A stretch of 5,319 nt of DNA. It comes from SZUA-430 sp041477875 (lineage in GTDB: Bacteria > Pseudomonadota > Alphaproteobacteria > Micropepsales > Micropepsaceae). Position 1 is the stretch's first letter. Every line of letters begins with the position of its first letter. Below the pieces are notes generated by a model. That model did no database searches. It had not been told where the DNA came from and worked only from the letters and a program-made list of their open reading frames with translations. Positions 5,054 through 5,319 of this stretch are shown in pieces. The position numbers and the translations under genes were made by a program. The stretch covers positions 1 to 5,319 of the forward strand of contig JBGOVA010000253.1 of assembly GCA_041477875.1 (NCBI GenBank), given 5' to 3'.

Positions 5054-5319
<266 letters not shown>

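Overview
The window is GC-rich (by eye well above 60%) and every confident gene reads as alphaproteobacterial: the SucC and SucD sequences, the crotonase-fold proteins, and intergenic palindromes built on TCGTCATGGCCGG, a type of repeat common in Rhizobiales and Rhodospirillales chromosomes. The genus cannot be fixed from the sequence. It looks like chromosomal housekeeping DNA rather than a plasmid, phage or genomic island. I see no transposase, integrase, tRNA, rRNA or CRISPR array.

Layout. From base 1 to 559 on the minus strand lies the 5' part of a crotonase-family (enoyl-CoA hydratase/isomerase-like) gene. It is divergent from a second, complete crotonase-family gene at 626-1489. The 66-bp gap between them carries a perfect 9-bp dyad that may be an operator. 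Both proteins lack the two glutamates of classical enoyl-CoA hydratases and instead carry an acidic residue at the PaaG-type isomerase position. Then come a 158-bp palindromic repeat (1511-1668), a small four-helix membrane protein (1768-2145), an inverted pair of short REP-like units (2165-2237), and a second membrane protein with a proline-rich linker (2341-2931). Neither membrane protein is recognised.

The second half is the succinyl-CoA synthetase locus. sucC (3128-4294) is complete and has a plausible promoter and a structured leader. sucD starts only at 5054 and runs off the window. The two subunit genes, normally adjacent and co-transcribed, are separated by about 760 bp. That gap holds a second copy of the palindromic repeat, with a different hairpin nested in its loop, and a gene for a small predicted secreted protein (4505-5038). 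The likely ATG of the secreted protein is the last few bases of the repeat itself.

Functionally, SucC and SucD form succinyl-CoA synthetase of the TCA cycle, and the two crotonase-fold proteins probably act on acyl-CoA thioesters in fatty-acid or aromatic-acid breakdown. The notable features are structural: the split sucC/sucD pair, the repeat family with hairpin arms that change in a base-pair-preserving way, and the start codon supplied by a repeat. I do not see a new multi-gene system such as a defence or biosynthetic cluster.
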